DNA of 64,000 nt from Candidatus Edwardsbacteria bacterium (GTDB taxonomy: Bacteria; Edwardsbacteria; AC1; EtOH8): assembly GCA_031082425.1 (NCBI GenBank), contig JAVHLB010000004.1, positions 196,382-260,381 of the forward strand. The letters are read 5' to 3'. The notes below the pieces were generated by a model. The model was not told the DNA's origin. It worked only from the letters and a program-made list of their open reading frames with translations, and made no database searches. Both the position numbers and the translations under genes were made by a program. The stretch's first letter is position 1, and each line of letters opens with the position of its first letter. Positions 1 through 8,329 of the stretch are shown piece by piece.

Positions 1-245
1 ACCGTCCCGTCCGGCACGGTGGGATCGCTGATGGCCGTCTCCTCGTACACCCGGAATCCGCGGCCCTCCAGCAGCGATTTGGCGATCTCGACCTTCTTGC
101 CGGTGACATCCGGCACCTCGGACATCTCCAGGATCGGCTGGATAAAGGCCCAGAATAAAATGGTGGTGATCAGGCCGGACAGGGCCCCCGAGAGGATCGC
201 CACCCATACGTTCTTTTTGTTGCTGGTCTGCTCGTATATCGGCAT
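1..245 (-). CDS. PASTA-domain membrane protein, C-terminal part outside window
   Basis: Partial gene: the start is inside the window and the rest runs off the left edge. The start is chosen from an ATG preceded by an AGGAG ribosome site about 7 bases upstream. The first 11 residues are polar, then one hydrophobic segment (roughly residues 13-36, ending WAFIQPIL) anchors the protein. It is followed by the beginning of a PASTA domain (EVPDVTGKKVEIAKSLLEGR). PASTA domains bind peptidoglycan fragments or act as extracellular spacers, so the visible layout suggests a short cytoplasmic tail with PASTA repeats outside. It follows rsmB, a neighbourhood where PASTA proteins or PASTA kinases are common. 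No kinase domain precedes the membrane segment, so this is not a PrkC-type kinase. Confidence 0.8.
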   Translation of the reverse strand, partial: MPIYEQTSNKKNVWVAILSGALSGLITTILFWAFIQPILEMSEVPDVTGKKVEIAKSLLEGRGFRVYEETAISDPTVPDGT

Positions 246-265
246 AGCTTTCTCCTGGATTGGTT

Positions 266-1594
266 TTATATGTTTTTACTTTTTATTAAGCGGGCGGCAA
301 AGGCCCCGTCCATCTGATGGAGCTGCGGCCAGGCGGCCAGAAAACCGTCCTGGGCCAGCGCTGCCGGAAGATATTTTTCGGCCGGGTCCAGCCGGAATTC
401 GGGATGGCGGATCAAAAAACCCTTTACCTGATCCTGGTTCTCCTCCGGGGTCAGGGTGCAGGTGCTGTACACCAGCGCCCCGCCTGGCTTGACCAGCCCT
501 GCGGCATTTTCCAGGATCCGGCTCTGCAGCCCGGCCATCCGCTGGATATCGGCCTCCCTGATCCGCCAGCGCAGGTCCAGCCGCCGCCGAATGACGCCCA
601 GCCCGGTGCAGGGCACATCGGCCAGGACCAGATCGAAAGCGGTTTTGAATTTTATATCAACGGCATCGCCGTTGATCAAATACCATGAATCCAAGCCCAG
701 CCGGATGAAATTCTCCCTGACCCTGGGCAGTTTCCGGAAACTTCGGTCCAGGGCGAACATATCCGCCCGGCCGCCGGCCTGCTCCAGGGCCAGCCCGGCC
801 TTGCCCCCCGGAGCCGCGCAGAGGTCTAAAATGTTGTCGCCTTCCTTGGCACCAAAAAGCATCCCCGCCGCCTGGGCGCTGAAATCCTGAAAATAGAAAT
901 GCCCCCGGACAAATAATTCATTATCAACCAGTCCGGAAGGGTTGTCTATTTCTATGGCCTGGGGAAGGATTTCCAGGCATTTGGGCCCAAACCCGCCAGC
1001 CTTAAGTTGTTCGAATAAATTTTCGGCCGAGGCCTTCAGACGGTTGGCCCTTATGATCACCGGGGCCGGAGAATTATTGAATTCCAATATCTTTAGGGCA
1101 TCATCCCAGCCCAATTGCTTGGCCCATCTTTCGATCAGCCATTCCGGATGGGAATATTCGATGCCGGCATCTTTAACTTTATCCCCGGTATCGGGTTTTT
1201 TCAGATATTTTTTGTTCCTAATTATATCCCGCAGCACGGCGTTTGTCAAGCCAATTATCTCTTTCCGGCCAAAGCGTTTAACCAGTTCAACGCTTTCATT
1301 TACCGCTGCAAATGCCGGGATTTTGTCCAAAAATGCAACCTGATACAACCCCAACCGCAAGATATTGGCTTCCAATGTATTCAGTGATTTAAGGCCCCTT
1401 TTAAGCGACCCATCCAGCAGCCAGTCCAGTTTGGCCCTTTGCCTGAGCACCCCGGACACCAATTCCCTGGCCAGGTTCTGGTCGACCCGGGAAAGCCCGG
1501 CCTGGCTGAAATATTTTCTCAATATGCTGTCGCTGAATTCGGTATTCTGATCTATGGCCGACAGGATATTGAGAGCGGTTTCTCTGGCCGTCAC
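266..1594 (-). CDS. rsmB: 16S rRNA (cytosine-C5) methyltransferase RsmB
   Basis: 442 residues, normal for the family. It transfers a methyl group from SAM to C967 (E. coli numbering) of 16S rRNA in the cytoplasm. The N-terminal ~140 residues resemble the NusB-like RNA-binding domain (ALNILSAI... LARELVSGVLRQRAKLDWLL). The C-terminal half is a class I methyltransferase with the SAM-binding motif DLCAAPGGKAG, then DVPCTGLG and YSTCTLTPEEN, which carry the two cysteines used for C5 methylation. It begins directly after the stop of the DUF116 gene and follows fmt, a widespread fmt-rsmB pairing that suggests one translation-related transcript. Confidence 0.95.
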   Translation of the reverse strand: MTARETALNILSAIDQNTEFSDSILRKYFSQAGLSRVDQNLARELVSGVLRQRAKLDWLLDGSLKRGLKSLNTLEANILRLGLYQVAFLDKIPAFAAVNESVELVKRFGRKEIIGLTNAVLRDIIRNKKYLKKPDTGDKVKDAGIEYSHPEWLIERWAKQLGWDDALKILEFNNSPAPVIIRANRLKASAENLFEQLKAGGFGPKCLEILPQAIEIDNPSGLVDNELFVRGHFYFQDFSAQAAGMLFGAKEGDNILDLCAAPGGKAGLALEQAGGRADMFALDRSFRKLPRVRENFIRLGLDSWYLINGDAVDIKFKTAFDLVLADVPCTGLGVIRRRLDLRWRIREADIQRMAGLQSRILENAAGLVKPGGALVYSTCTLTPEENQDQVKGFLIRHPEFRLDPAEKYLPAALAQDGFLAAWPQLHQMDGAFAARLIKSKNI

Positions 1595-2350
1595 TTAAAC
1601 TTCCTTTCCCAGCAGGGAGAAAAATCCCGCCTGGACCTTTTCCATGTCCACCGTGGTGTTGTTGCACGGTCCGTGGGGGCGCTGGTTCAAAATGCCGTAG
1701 ACCGGGATGGGGTAGGCATCCAGGATCCCCGAGACCAGGTCCCGTTCGCAGGCCACCGCCAGGATCAGGGTCGGCTTGATCTCCACGATCAGCCGCCGGG
1801 CCAAGGTTCCTCCGGTGGCCACTGCGATCCTGGCGTTGATTTTTCCAGAAAGCTCGGCCAGCTTGGAGATGGCACATTTGCCGCATCTCCGACAGTTCCC
1901 GATATCCGATGTTACCCGATATTGGCAGTCGCTCAGCTGCAGGCAGTGCGGCAGCAATATCATTATCCGGCCGGGATCGACCCGCTTTCTGGTGGCCCGG
2001 ACCAGGGCATTGTTGAATTCCACGAAAGACTCCCCCACCCTCTCCCGGCCGATGCCCAGCAGAAATCCCAGAAAAAGGTTTATGGGGTAGAGCACCTTGA
2101 CCGTCACCTGTTTTTTCCCGTGGGGGAACAGGAAATCCCTTTCGGTTATGGCCGACAGGAAAAGCAGGAACAGTCCGCCGCTGACCACCAGCAGGAACAA
2201 TGCTGCCGCGGCTCCGGCGGCATAGAACATCCATTCCGACAGCAGCTGCAGGCGGGGCATCACCAGCCAGAAAAGCAGCATCACCCCGCTGCCCAGGATG
2301 GCCAGGCTGGCGAAGGACAGGGCCAAAAACAACCTCTTGCTGCCGGTCAT
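1595..2350 (-). CDS. DUF116 membrane protein
   Basis: 251 residues. Two hydrophobic segments near the N-terminus (about residues 7-30 and 40-68) precede a cytoplasmic cysteine-rich domain with LLPHCLQLSDCQY, CRRCGKC, VATGGT, AVACERDLVSG and RPHGPC. This set matches the DUF116 family. The conserved cysteines suggest a metal or Fe-S site, but no activity is established. The start ATG overlaps the end of fmt by four bases and the gene ends exactly where rsmB begins, so it is co-translated with two translation-related genes. A link to translation quality or metal sensing is inference from neighbourhood only. Confidence 0.85.
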   Translation of the reverse strand: MTGSKRLFLALSFASLAILGSGVMLLFWLVMPRLQLLSEWMFYAAGAAAALFLLVVSGGLFLLFLSAITERDFLFPHGKKQVTVKVLYPINLFLGFLLGIGRERVGESFVEFNNALVRATRKRVDPGRIMILLPHCLQLSDCQYRVTSDIGNCRRCGKCAISKLAELSGKINARIAVATGGTLARRLIVEIKPTLILAVACERDLVSGILDAYPIPVYGILNQRPHGPCNNTTVDMEKVQAGFFSLLGKEV

Positions 2351-3291
2351 GATAACTTTTCCCCCACCAGCGGCTTGTATCCCCGGATGAATTCGTCCCC
2401 GCTCATCGCATTTTTTCCCTGTGGTTTTAGTTCCGTCAAGATGACCGACCCGTCCAGGGTTTTAACCGCCAGTCCGCTGTTTTTGTCCGTTGCCACTACT
2501 TGCCCCGGTAGTAATTCGTAATTTTCAATTTTCAATTTGCAATTTGTCAGTATATTCAGGATCTCTAATCGTTTCCCTTTGAACAGGGCAAAGGACCCCG
2601 GCCTGGGGGTCAGCCCCCGGATCTGGTTCTGTATCTCTATGGACTTCCGTTTCCAGTCTATATGCCCGTCGGCCGATGAAAGCTTTGGAGCATAGGTCAC
2701 CAGGGACTCATCCTGTTTTTTAAACTCTGCCTTGCCTGTCTTCAAAATATCCAAACTACTGGAGATCAGATCTGCCCCCAGCTTGGCCAGCCTGGCTTCC
2801 AGCATCCCGGCGTTTTCATCGTCGGTGATCGGCACCTCCTGCTGCAGGATGATGTCCCCGGCGTCCATCCTGTCGTTCATCAGGATAGTGGAAACACCTG
2901 TCGCCTTGTCCCCATTTATCAAAGCATGATTGATGGGTGCCGCCCCGCGGTATCTGGGAAGCATCGAGGGGTGCAGGTTGACCGCGCCGTATTTCGGGAT
3001 GTTCAGGATGTCGCTGGGGAGTTTGAGCCCGTAAGCCACCACCACCAACGCTTCGGGGGCCAGGCTGGAAACAGCCTGGATTATTTGATCCTGTTTCAGA
3101 TTGCCGGGCTGTTGAACCAATAAACCCAGCTCCAAAGCCTTCTGCTTGACCGGGGAAAAGACAATGCTGCGGCCCCGGCCCGCCGGCCGGTCCGGCTGGG
3201 TAAAAACCGCCAAGACCTCGTGCCCCTTTTGATGAATGGCCTCCAGGGTGGACAGGGCAAACCCCGGGGTCCCCATAAAGATTATCCGCAC
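2347..3291 (-). CDS. fmt: Methionyl-tRNA formyltransferase
   Basis: 314 residues. It formylates initiator Met-tRNA using 10-formyl-THF. The N-terminal Rossmann domain shows MRIIFMGTPGFALSTLEAI, and the folate/catalytic region reads NLHPSMLPRYRGAAPI with the later catalytic aspartate in MDAGDIILQ. The C-terminal OB-like domain starts near residue 205. Around residues 249-260 the protein carries a short Lys/Glu/Asn-rich stretch (NCKLKIENYELL) encoded by a heptanucleotide array, apparently an in-frame insertion in a surface loop. Its 5' end overlaps the UPF0104 gene by about 10 bases and its 3' end overlaps the DUF116 gene. Confidence 0.95.
   Translation of the reverse strand: MRIIFMGTPGFALSTLEAIHQKGHEVLAVFTQPDRPAGRGRSIVFSPVKQKALELGLLVQQPGNLKQDQIIQAVSSLAPEALVVVAYGLKLPSDILNIPKYGAVNLHPSMLPRYRGAAPINHALINGDKATGVSTILMNDRMDAGDIILQQEVPITDDENAGMLEARLAKLGADLISSSLDILKTGKAEFKKQDESLVTYAPKLSSADGHIDWKRKSIEIQNQIRGLTPRPGSFALFKGKRLEILNILTNCKLKIENYELLPGQVVATDKNSGLAVKTLDGSVILTELKPQGKNAMSGDEFIRGYKPLVGEKLS
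2514..2548. repeat. Heptanucleotide array inside fmt (about 5 units)
   Basis: On the plus strand, successive 7-mers read ATTCGTA, ATTTTCA, ATTTTCA, ATTTGCA, ATTTGTC. The block is markedly AT-rich against the surrounding gene and encodes about residues 249-260 of Fmt without breaking the frame. Confidence 0.75.
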
Positions 3292-4277
3292 TTTGAACCG
3301 CCTTTATTGTCATTGGCCGGTTTGCGCCCCCCATAGATCAGCCACAGTATTCCGCCCAGCAGCGAGATGGCGATAGCCACCAGATGGTATAAAAACCCCA
3401 GGGAAAGGGCTGCCGACCTGACCACCCCGGCCCGGCCGAAGAACAGGATGAACGCCCCCTCCTGCAGCCCCCAGCCGTTGATGGACAGTGGGATCATGCT
3501 CACTGCTGCTATCACCGGCATGTACAGGAAGAAGGGAATTATTGAAATGGATATCCCCATCGATACGGCGATGAAATAGGCCGTAAAAACCACGAACAAC
3601 TGGACCATCAGCGATTGGATGAAAGCCCAGAACACTTCGTTTTTATGGGTGCGATATATGTACAGGGAATGATAGAAATCGATCAGGTGATTTTCAATCC
3701 TCTCTACCAGTGGAAGTTTCAGGACCCAACGGAACTTCTTCACCAGAGATTTATTCAGGAACAGGGCCACGAACAGCAACACCGCCACGATGACTATGAC
3801 CATGACCCTCAGCAGGAACAATTCTTCCCCAGTCTTGGCCACCAAGACCAATCCTACGATGCCGGTGATGATCACCCCGAAAAGACCGATGAAGCGATCC
3901 ACCAGCACCGAGGCCAAGGCTTCGGATTTTTTATTGCAGTCATTCACAACCAAGTAGGCCCGGGCCAGGTCGCCCCCCACCGTGGTGGGCAGAAAATTCC
4001 CGAAGAACAGCCCGTTCAGAAAATATCGGAAGAGTCTCCAGTAGCCGGCTCTGATTCCTCTGGCCGATAGCAATATCCGCCAGCGCCATGTGCAGAACGC
4101 ATTGACTATGAAGTAGGCCACAAAAGCCCCTATCAGGTACCAGTGATCAATGTTTTTAAAGGTCGCTGTCAGCTCCTGGGGATCTTTTTTATAGGGCCAA
4201 AGTATCCACCCGATCAGTCCCAGGCTGACCAATATCCTCAGGATCAGCAGGGAGGTTTTCTTTATCTTTTCTCTCAT
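3282..4277 (-). CDS. UPF0104 / lysylphosphatidylglycerol synthase-TM-like membrane protein
   Basis: 331 residues with about eight hydrophobic helices spread over the whole length. The pattern W-R-ILL near residue 68, GxFLPTTVGGDLARAYLV near 100-115 and LxxDRxxGL (VLVDRFIGLFGV) near 145 is typical of the UPF0104/AglD family, which also forms the flippase part of MprF proteins. It lacks the cytoplasmic LPG synthase domain, so it is probably a lipid or polyprenol-sugar handling membrane protein rather than an aminoacyl-PG synthase. It sits directly downstream of a family 2 glycosyltransferase (6-base gap), consistent with a shared role in envelope glycan or glycolipid assembly. That role is inferred. 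Confidence 0.8.
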   Translation of the reverse strand: MREKIKKTSLLILRILVSLGLIGWILWPYKKDPQELTATFKNIDHWYLIGAFVAYFIVNAFCTWRWRILLSARGIRAGYWRLFRYFLNGLFFGNFLPTTVGGDLARAYLVVNDCNKKSEALASVLVDRFIGLFGVIITGIVGLVLVAKTGEELFLLRVMVIVIVAVLLFVALFLNKSLVKKFRWVLKLPLVERIENHLIDFYHSLYIYRTHKNEVFWAFIQSLMVQLFVVFTAYFIAVSMGISISIIPFFLYMPVIAAVSMIPLSINGWGLQEGAFILFFGRAGVVRSAALSLGFLYHLVAIAISLLGGILWLIYGGRKPANDNKGGSKCG

Positions 4278-4283
4278 TTCACT

Positions 4284-5312
4284 TTATAAATCGTTGGCAG
4301 TGCGTTTGCCCTGAAGAAAATACCTGACCGCTATGCTGCCCCGGTACATTTCGGCCCTGATCCTGCTGTCGCTGGCGGCTCTTAACTTCTGGACCTCCCG
4401 GCGTTTTTTCCAGACCAGCCGGGGGTTTTCCGCCATCCATAAACCCGCCTGGACAATGGCCCGGGCCCACTCCAGGTTGCCGGATGCCAAGGCTTTCAAG
4501 AAAGCCATCCCCTCCAGCGCCAGCCGCAGGGGCCAGATCCACAGCAGGCTGACCAGCGAATAGTTCTTCCACAGCATCAGCAGGCTGTTGCGGTGGTTAA
4601 GGTACATCTTGCGGAAATTGCCGGCCGGCAGGGAGCCTCCGGATAGATGATAGATCACCGACCCGGGGACGGCTGTCACCCGGTGCCCGGCCAGGTGCAT
4701 CCGCCAGGCCAGGTCTATCTCCTCCATATGCATGAAGAAATCCTGGTCCAGCAGGCCCACCTTGTCCAGCACGCTCCGGCGGTATATGGAGGCCGATCCC
4801 GAGGCCCAGAAGATATCTTTCTGGTCATGGTCGTACTGCCCCAGGTCCTTCTCCTTGCAGTCGAACAGGCGGCCCAGACAATAGGGAAAGCCGAAAATAT
4901 CCATCATGCCCCCGGCCCCTCCGGAATAATCGAACAGGCTGCGATCCTTAAGCCACAGGATCTTGGGCTGGGCCGCAGCTATGGTGTCGTCCTGGTCCAG
5001 TTCGGAGGACAGCTTGCCCAGCCAGTCCGGTTTGACCTCGGTGTCATTGTTCAGGAGAACGATATATTTCTCGGTGGTGGAACGGATGCCCAGGTTGCAG
5101 CCGCCGGCATATCCCAGGTTCTGTTGGGAGGAGATCACTTCTATCTGCGGATAGTTTTGTTTGGCCCATTGGGGGCTTCCGTCCCGCGAGGCATTGTCCA
5201 CCAGGTAGATCCGGAAATTGTCATATTCGGTCTGGGCCAGGGACCGCAGACAGTCGGCCAGCATCTGTTGGCCGTTGTGATGCGGTATTATTATGGCTGT
5301 GGCGGTTGACAT
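4284..5312 (-). CDS. Family 2 glycosyltransferase (rhamnosyltransferase-like)
   Basis: 342 residues. The N-terminal GT-A fold begins AIIIPHHNGQQMLADCLRSL and continues with VDNASRDGSPQW, QNLGYAGGCNLGI and LLNNDTEVKPDWL, where NND is the DXD-like metal/nucleotide-sugar site. A later EEIDLAWRMHLAG motif (residues about 193-205) supplies the ED acceptor/catalytic region typical of WbbL/rhamnosyl-type enzymes. A mostly amphipathic C-terminal region (residues 240-342) includes one hydrophobic stretch that may associate with the membrane. It probably adds a sugar to a cell-surface glycan or lipid carrier; donor and acceptor cannot be read from sequence. It lies between a phosphoesterase gene and a UPF0104 membrane protein. 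Confidence 0.88.
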   Translation of the reverse strand: MSTATAIIIPHHNGQQMLADCLRSLAQTEYDNFRIYLVDNASRDGSPQWAKQNYPQIEVISSQQNLGYAGGCNLGIRSTTEKYIVLLNNDTEVKPDWLGKLSSELDQDDTIAAAQPKILWLKDRSLFDYSGGAGGMMDIFGFPYCLGRLFDCKEKDLGQYDHDQKDIFWASGSASIYRRSVLDKVGLLDQDFFMHMEEIDLAWRMHLAGHRVTAVPGSVIYHLSGGSLPAGNFRKMYLNHRNSLLMLWKNYSLVSLLWIWPLRLALEGMAFLKALASGNLEWARAIVQAGLWMAENPRLVWKKRREVQKLRAASDSRIRAEMYRGSIAVRYFLQGKRTANDL

Positions 5313-5329
5313 GGCTGCGATATCCCCCG

Positions 5330-6070
5330 TTAGATCCCGGTTGACAGGCGTTCGGCCAGACGGGCCGGCAAACCGGCCCGGATTATCTTTCCCTGGGCGG
5401 ATTTGATGTCGTACTCCACCCGCCGTATGGCCACTTCCATTCTTTCCCCGTCGCAGATGGCATAGGTGGCCCTAGGGTCGCCGTCCCTGGGCTGCCCCAC
5501 GCTGCCCACGTTGATTATATATCTCCGGTCCCTCTCCAGGTGAACGTACTCCCGGCCGGCTATGCTGCACTTGCCCTGGGCGTCGCATTCCCAGAATACG
5601 GGCTGGTGGGAATGGCCGACAAAACAAAGCCTTTCGCCAAATTTTTCAAACTGGTATTCGGCCTCATCCAGCGACAGGATATAATGCCAGTCCTCCGGCT
5701 TATGGGGAGTGGAGTGAACCATCAGCATTTCGTTTCCCTGAATGCTGGATTTTAGATTAAGTGGTAGTTTTTTGAGGAGGTCCCTTTCCCCCGAGGTTAG
5801 CTTTTTCCCCGTCCATTCCGCCGCTTTGCGGGCATTAAGATTGAAGTTGGAAAGATCCAGCAGGCCCACCGCCCCATGGTCGTGATTGCCGGCAATGACC
5901 TTATCGGTAAGCCCGCCTACCTCCGCCAGGCACTCGGCCGGATCGGCGCCGTAACCTACGGTGTCGCCCAGGCAAAATATGTCCTTGATCCCTTTTTGTT
6001 TGATATCGGCCAGCACCGCGGCCAGGGCTTCATGGTTGCCGTGTATGTCTGATATTAAGGCGCACCGCAT
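5330..6070 (-). CDS. Metallophosphoesterase (YfcE/ApaH-like calcineurin fold)
   Basis: 246 residues, no signal peptide, so cytoplasmic. The full set of dinuclear-metal motifs is present: DIHGNHEAL near the N-terminus, GDTVGYGADP, GNHDHG, VHSTPH and GHSHQPVF. The C-terminal GSVGQPRDGDPRATYAI matches the DNA/phosphodiesterase group often annotated as serine/threonine phosphatase-like or YfcE-like. The substrate is unknown; members hydrolyse phosphodiesters or nucleotides. It starts one base from the end of nusB, so it is probably translated from the rib-nusB transcript. Confidence 0.88.
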   Translation of the reverse strand: MRCALISDIHGNHEALAAVLADIKQKGIKDIFCLGDTVGYGADPAECLAEVGGLTDKVIAGNHDHGAVGLLDLSNFNLNARKAAEWTGKKLTSGERDLLKKLPLNLKSSIQGNEMLMVHSTPHKPEDWHYILSLDEAEYQFEKFGERLCFVGHSHQPVFWECDAQGKCSIAGREYVHLERDRRYIINVGSVGQPRDGDPRATYAICDGERMEVAIRRVEYDIKSAQGKIIRAGLPARLAERLSTGI

Positions 6071-6071
6071 C

Positions 6072-6491
6072 TTATCTTTCCTTTTTTCCCATATCCTTGA
6101 ATATCTTGTCCAGCACTCCGTTTATGAAGCGCCCGGATTCCTCGTCCCCGAACTTCTTGGCCAGTTCGATGGATTCGTCGATGGCCACCTTGGGGGGCAC
6201 CTGCTCCTCAAGATGCTGCAATTGAGCCACCCCCAGACGGATGATATTCCGGTCGATCAGGGCCATGCGGTCTATGGTCCAGTTCTGGGCCGCTTTCACG
6301 ATGACCCGATCGATGCTGTCCAGGTTGGTGATCACGGCATTGACCAGGACCCCTGAAAACTCGACCATTTCAGGATCCTCTGGATTCCGGTGTTTAAGGT
6401 CATACAGCGCCTTCTCCACCAGGTCCCCGGTGACGTCCACCTGGTACAGGGCCTGCAGGGCCAGTTCTCTTGATTTTCTTCGGGAGCCCAT
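6072..6491 (-). CDS. nusB: Transcription antitermination factor NusB
   Basis: 139 residues, normal length. The N-terminal RRKSRELALQALYQVDVTGD helix and the C-terminal AIDESIELAKKFGDEESGRFINGVLDKI segment are diagnostic. NusB with NusE (S10) binds boxA RNA to support rRNA transcription antitermination. It follows ribH by only 7 bases, the widespread ribH-nusB arrangement, so its expression may be partly tied to the FMN-controlled operon. Confidence 0.95.
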   Translation of the reverse strand: MGSRRKSRELALQALYQVDVTGDLVEKALYDLKHRNPEDPEMVEFSGVLVNAVITNLDSIDRVIVKAAQNWTIDRMALIDRNIIRLGVAQLQHLEEQVPPKVAIDESIELAKKFGDEESGRFINGVLDKIFKDMGKKER

Positions 6492-6498
6492 CGGTTCC

Positions 6499-6963
6499 TT
6501 ATATCTTCCGGTAGAGGTCGGTCAGCTCGATGGCCGACAGGGCCGCCTGCCATCCCTTGTTGCCGGCCTTGCTGCCGGCCCGGTCCAGGGCCTGGTCCAG
6601 GTTGTCGGTGGTGATCACTCCGAACACCGTGGGCACCCCTGAATTCATGGAGACCTGGGCCACCCCCTTGGCCACCTCGGCCGCGATATAGTCGAAATGC
6701 GGGGTATCGCCCCGGATGACGGCCCCCAGGCAGATGACCGCCTGATATTTTTTGGATGCGGCCACCCTGGCAGCCACCCCGGGGATCTCAAAGGAGCCCG
6801 GCACCCAGACCAGCTCCACGTTGGCGTCGCTCCCGCCGTGCCTGGTTATGCAGTCCAAGGCCCCGTCCACCAGGCGCTGGCTTATCAGGTCGTTGAACCG
6901 TGACACCACCAGGCAGAATTTTTTGTCGGCCGCGCTTAAGTGGCCCTCGATTATCTTTGGCAT
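6499..6963 (-). CDS. ribH: 6,7-dimethyl-8-ribityllumazine synthase
   Basis: 154 residues. It condenses 3,4-dihydroxy-2-butanone 4-phosphate with 5-amino-6-ribitylamino-uracil. Visible motifs are SRFNDLISQRLVDGALD, WVPGSFEIP, and CLGAVIRGDTPHFDYIAAEV containing the catalytic histidine, then GVPTVFGVITTDNLDQALDRAG. A strong AAGGAGGG ribosome site precedes the ATG. It sits fourth in the rib operon after ribD, ribE and ribBA and before nusB. Confidence 0.96.
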   Translation of the reverse strand: MPKIIEGHLSAADKKFCLVVSRFNDLISQRLVDGALDCITRHGGSDANVELVWVPGSFEIPGVAARVAASKKYQAVICLGAVIRGDTPHFDYIAAEVAKGVAQVSMNSGVPTVFGVITTDNLDQALDRAGSKAGNKGWQAALSAIELTDLYRKI

Positions 6964-7002
6964 TTTAACCCTCCTTAAAATAATGAATGTTCCGTTAACG
7001 GA

Positions 7003-8229
7003 TCAGCTGAGGCAGAAATTCTTGTCCAGCAGATGTCCCATCTTGTCGCGCTTGGTCTTCATATAGCGGGCGTTGGCCGGGGTGCAGGGCACCTGACTGG
7101 CGATCCGCTTTACTATCTTCAGGCCATAGCCCTCCAGGCCGGCGATCTTATCGGGGTTGTTGGTGATCAACCTGATGCTGGAGAGGCCCAGGTCGGCCAG
7201 TATCTGGGCCCCGATGCCGTAGTCCCTCTCGTCGGCGGCGAAGCCCAGGGCCAGGTTGGCTTCGATGGTGTCCATCCCCTGGTCCTGCAACTTATAGGCC
7301 TTCAGCTTGTTGAACAACCCGATGCCCCGGCCCTCCTGCCTCATGTACAAAAAGACCCCCCGGCCCTCCTGGTCGATCATCTTCATGGCCCCCGCCAGCT
7401 GGTCCCCGCAGTCGCAGCGGCTGGAGCCCAGAATGTCCCCGGTCAGGCACTGGGAATGCACCCGCACCAGGATATTTTTCCGGTTCCTGACCGCCCCCTT
7501 GACCAGGGCCAGATGATGGTAGTTCTCGATCAGGTCTTCGTACACCACCAGCCGGAACTGGCCGTATTTGGTGGGCAGCCTGGTCTCCAGCACCGGCATC
7601 ACCAATTTTTCCTTCTTCCGGCGGTATTCTATCAGATCCTTGATGGTGATGATCTTCAGTTTGTGCCTGGCGGCGAAGGCAAAAAGTTTTGCACCCCGGG
7701 CCATGGTGCCGTCGTCGGAGATGATCTCACAGATCACCCCGGCCGGATACAGTCCGGCCAGCCGGGCCAGGTCCAGGGCCGCTTCGGTATGTCCGGTCCG
7801 CCGCAGCACCCCGCCCTCGGCCGACATCAGGGGGAATACATGGCCGGGCCGGGCCAGATCGGAGGGCCGGGTCTTGGGGTGGATCAGGGTTTTGATGGTG
7901 GCCGCCCGGTCATGGGCGGAGATGCCGGTGGTGGTGCCCTTTACGGCATCCACCGAAATGGCAAAGTTGGTGCCCAGCTTGGCGGTGTTGCGCTCCACCA
8001 TCGGGCCCAGATCCAGCGCCTCCAGCCTCTGTCGGGCTAGCGACGCGCAGACCAGGCCCCGCCCCTCCTTGGCCATGAAGTTCACCGCTGCCGGCGTCAC
8101 CCTGGCCGCGGCCATCACCAGGTCCCCTTCGTTCTCGCGGCACTCATCATCCACCACAATGATCATTTTGCCGGCCCTGATGTCGCGGATGGCCTCGGAA
8201 ATGGAGTTGAATTTAGGTTTACCGTTCAT
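7003..8229 (-). CDS. ribBA: Bifunctional 3,4-DHBP synthase / GTP cyclohydrolase II
   Basis: 408 residues with the start chosen here. The N-terminal RibB domain shows IIVVDDECRENEGDLVMAA and RPGHVFPL, with HTEAALDLARLAG further on. The C-terminal RibA domain shows HSQCLTGDILGSSRCDCGDQ, where three cysteines hold zinc, and RQEGRGIGLFNKLKAYKLQD. Together they make both riboflavin precursors from ribulose-5-phosphate and GTP. An upstream in-frame ATG would add 21 residues, but that segment is encoded by a heptanucleotide array and lacks a ribosome site. The chosen ATG has AAGGAAA upstream and gives the usual MNGKPKFNSISEAI-type start. Confidence 0.95.
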   Translation of the reverse strand: MNGKPKFNSISEAIRDIRAGKMIIVVDDECRENEGDLVMAAARVTPAAVNFMAKEGRGLVCASLARQRLEALDLGPMVERNTAKLGTNFAISVDAVKGTTTGISAHDRAATIKTLIHPKTRPSDLARPGHVFPLMSAEGGVLRRTGHTEAALDLARLAGLYPAGVICEIISDDGTMARGAKLFAFAARHKLKIITIKDLIEYRRKKEKLVMPVLETRLPTKYGQFRLVVYEDLIENYHHLALVKGAVRNRKNILVRVHSQCLTGDILGSSRCDCGDQLAGAMKMIDQEGRGVFLYMRQEGRGIGLFNKLKAYKLQDQGMDTIEANLALGFAADERDYGIGAQILADLGLSSIRLITNNPDKIAGLEGYGLKIVKRIASQVPCTPANARYMKTKRDKMGHLLDKNFCLS

Positions 8230-8259
8230 CGTTTCCTTATAAAATAACATTCCGGATTT

Positions 8260-8322
8260 GGCCACATAACGCACATTAATCACAAAATACATCTCTTGGT
8301 TTTGATTTGTGCCTTTTGTGGT
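8260..8322. repeat. Degenerate heptanucleotide array between ribE and ribBA
   Basis: Reading the minus strand in 7s gives ACCACAA, AAGGCAC, AAATCAA, AACCAAG, AGATGTA, TTTTGTG, ATTAATG, TGCGTTA, TGTGGCC: nine units with a loose shared theme. The array fills most of the ribE-ribBA gap and creates a spurious N-terminal extension of ribBA. Confidence 0.5.
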
Positions 8323-8329
8323 TGAATTG

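Noticed and set aside
1401..2234. Second minus-strand frame overlapping the DUF116 gene and rsmB
   Set aside because: Out-of-frame translation of two recognised genes, Arg/Gly/Pro-rich.
8230..8292. Upstream 21-residue extension of ribBA
   Set aside because: Encoded by a heptanucleotide array, no ribosome site, and not part of the RibB fold.
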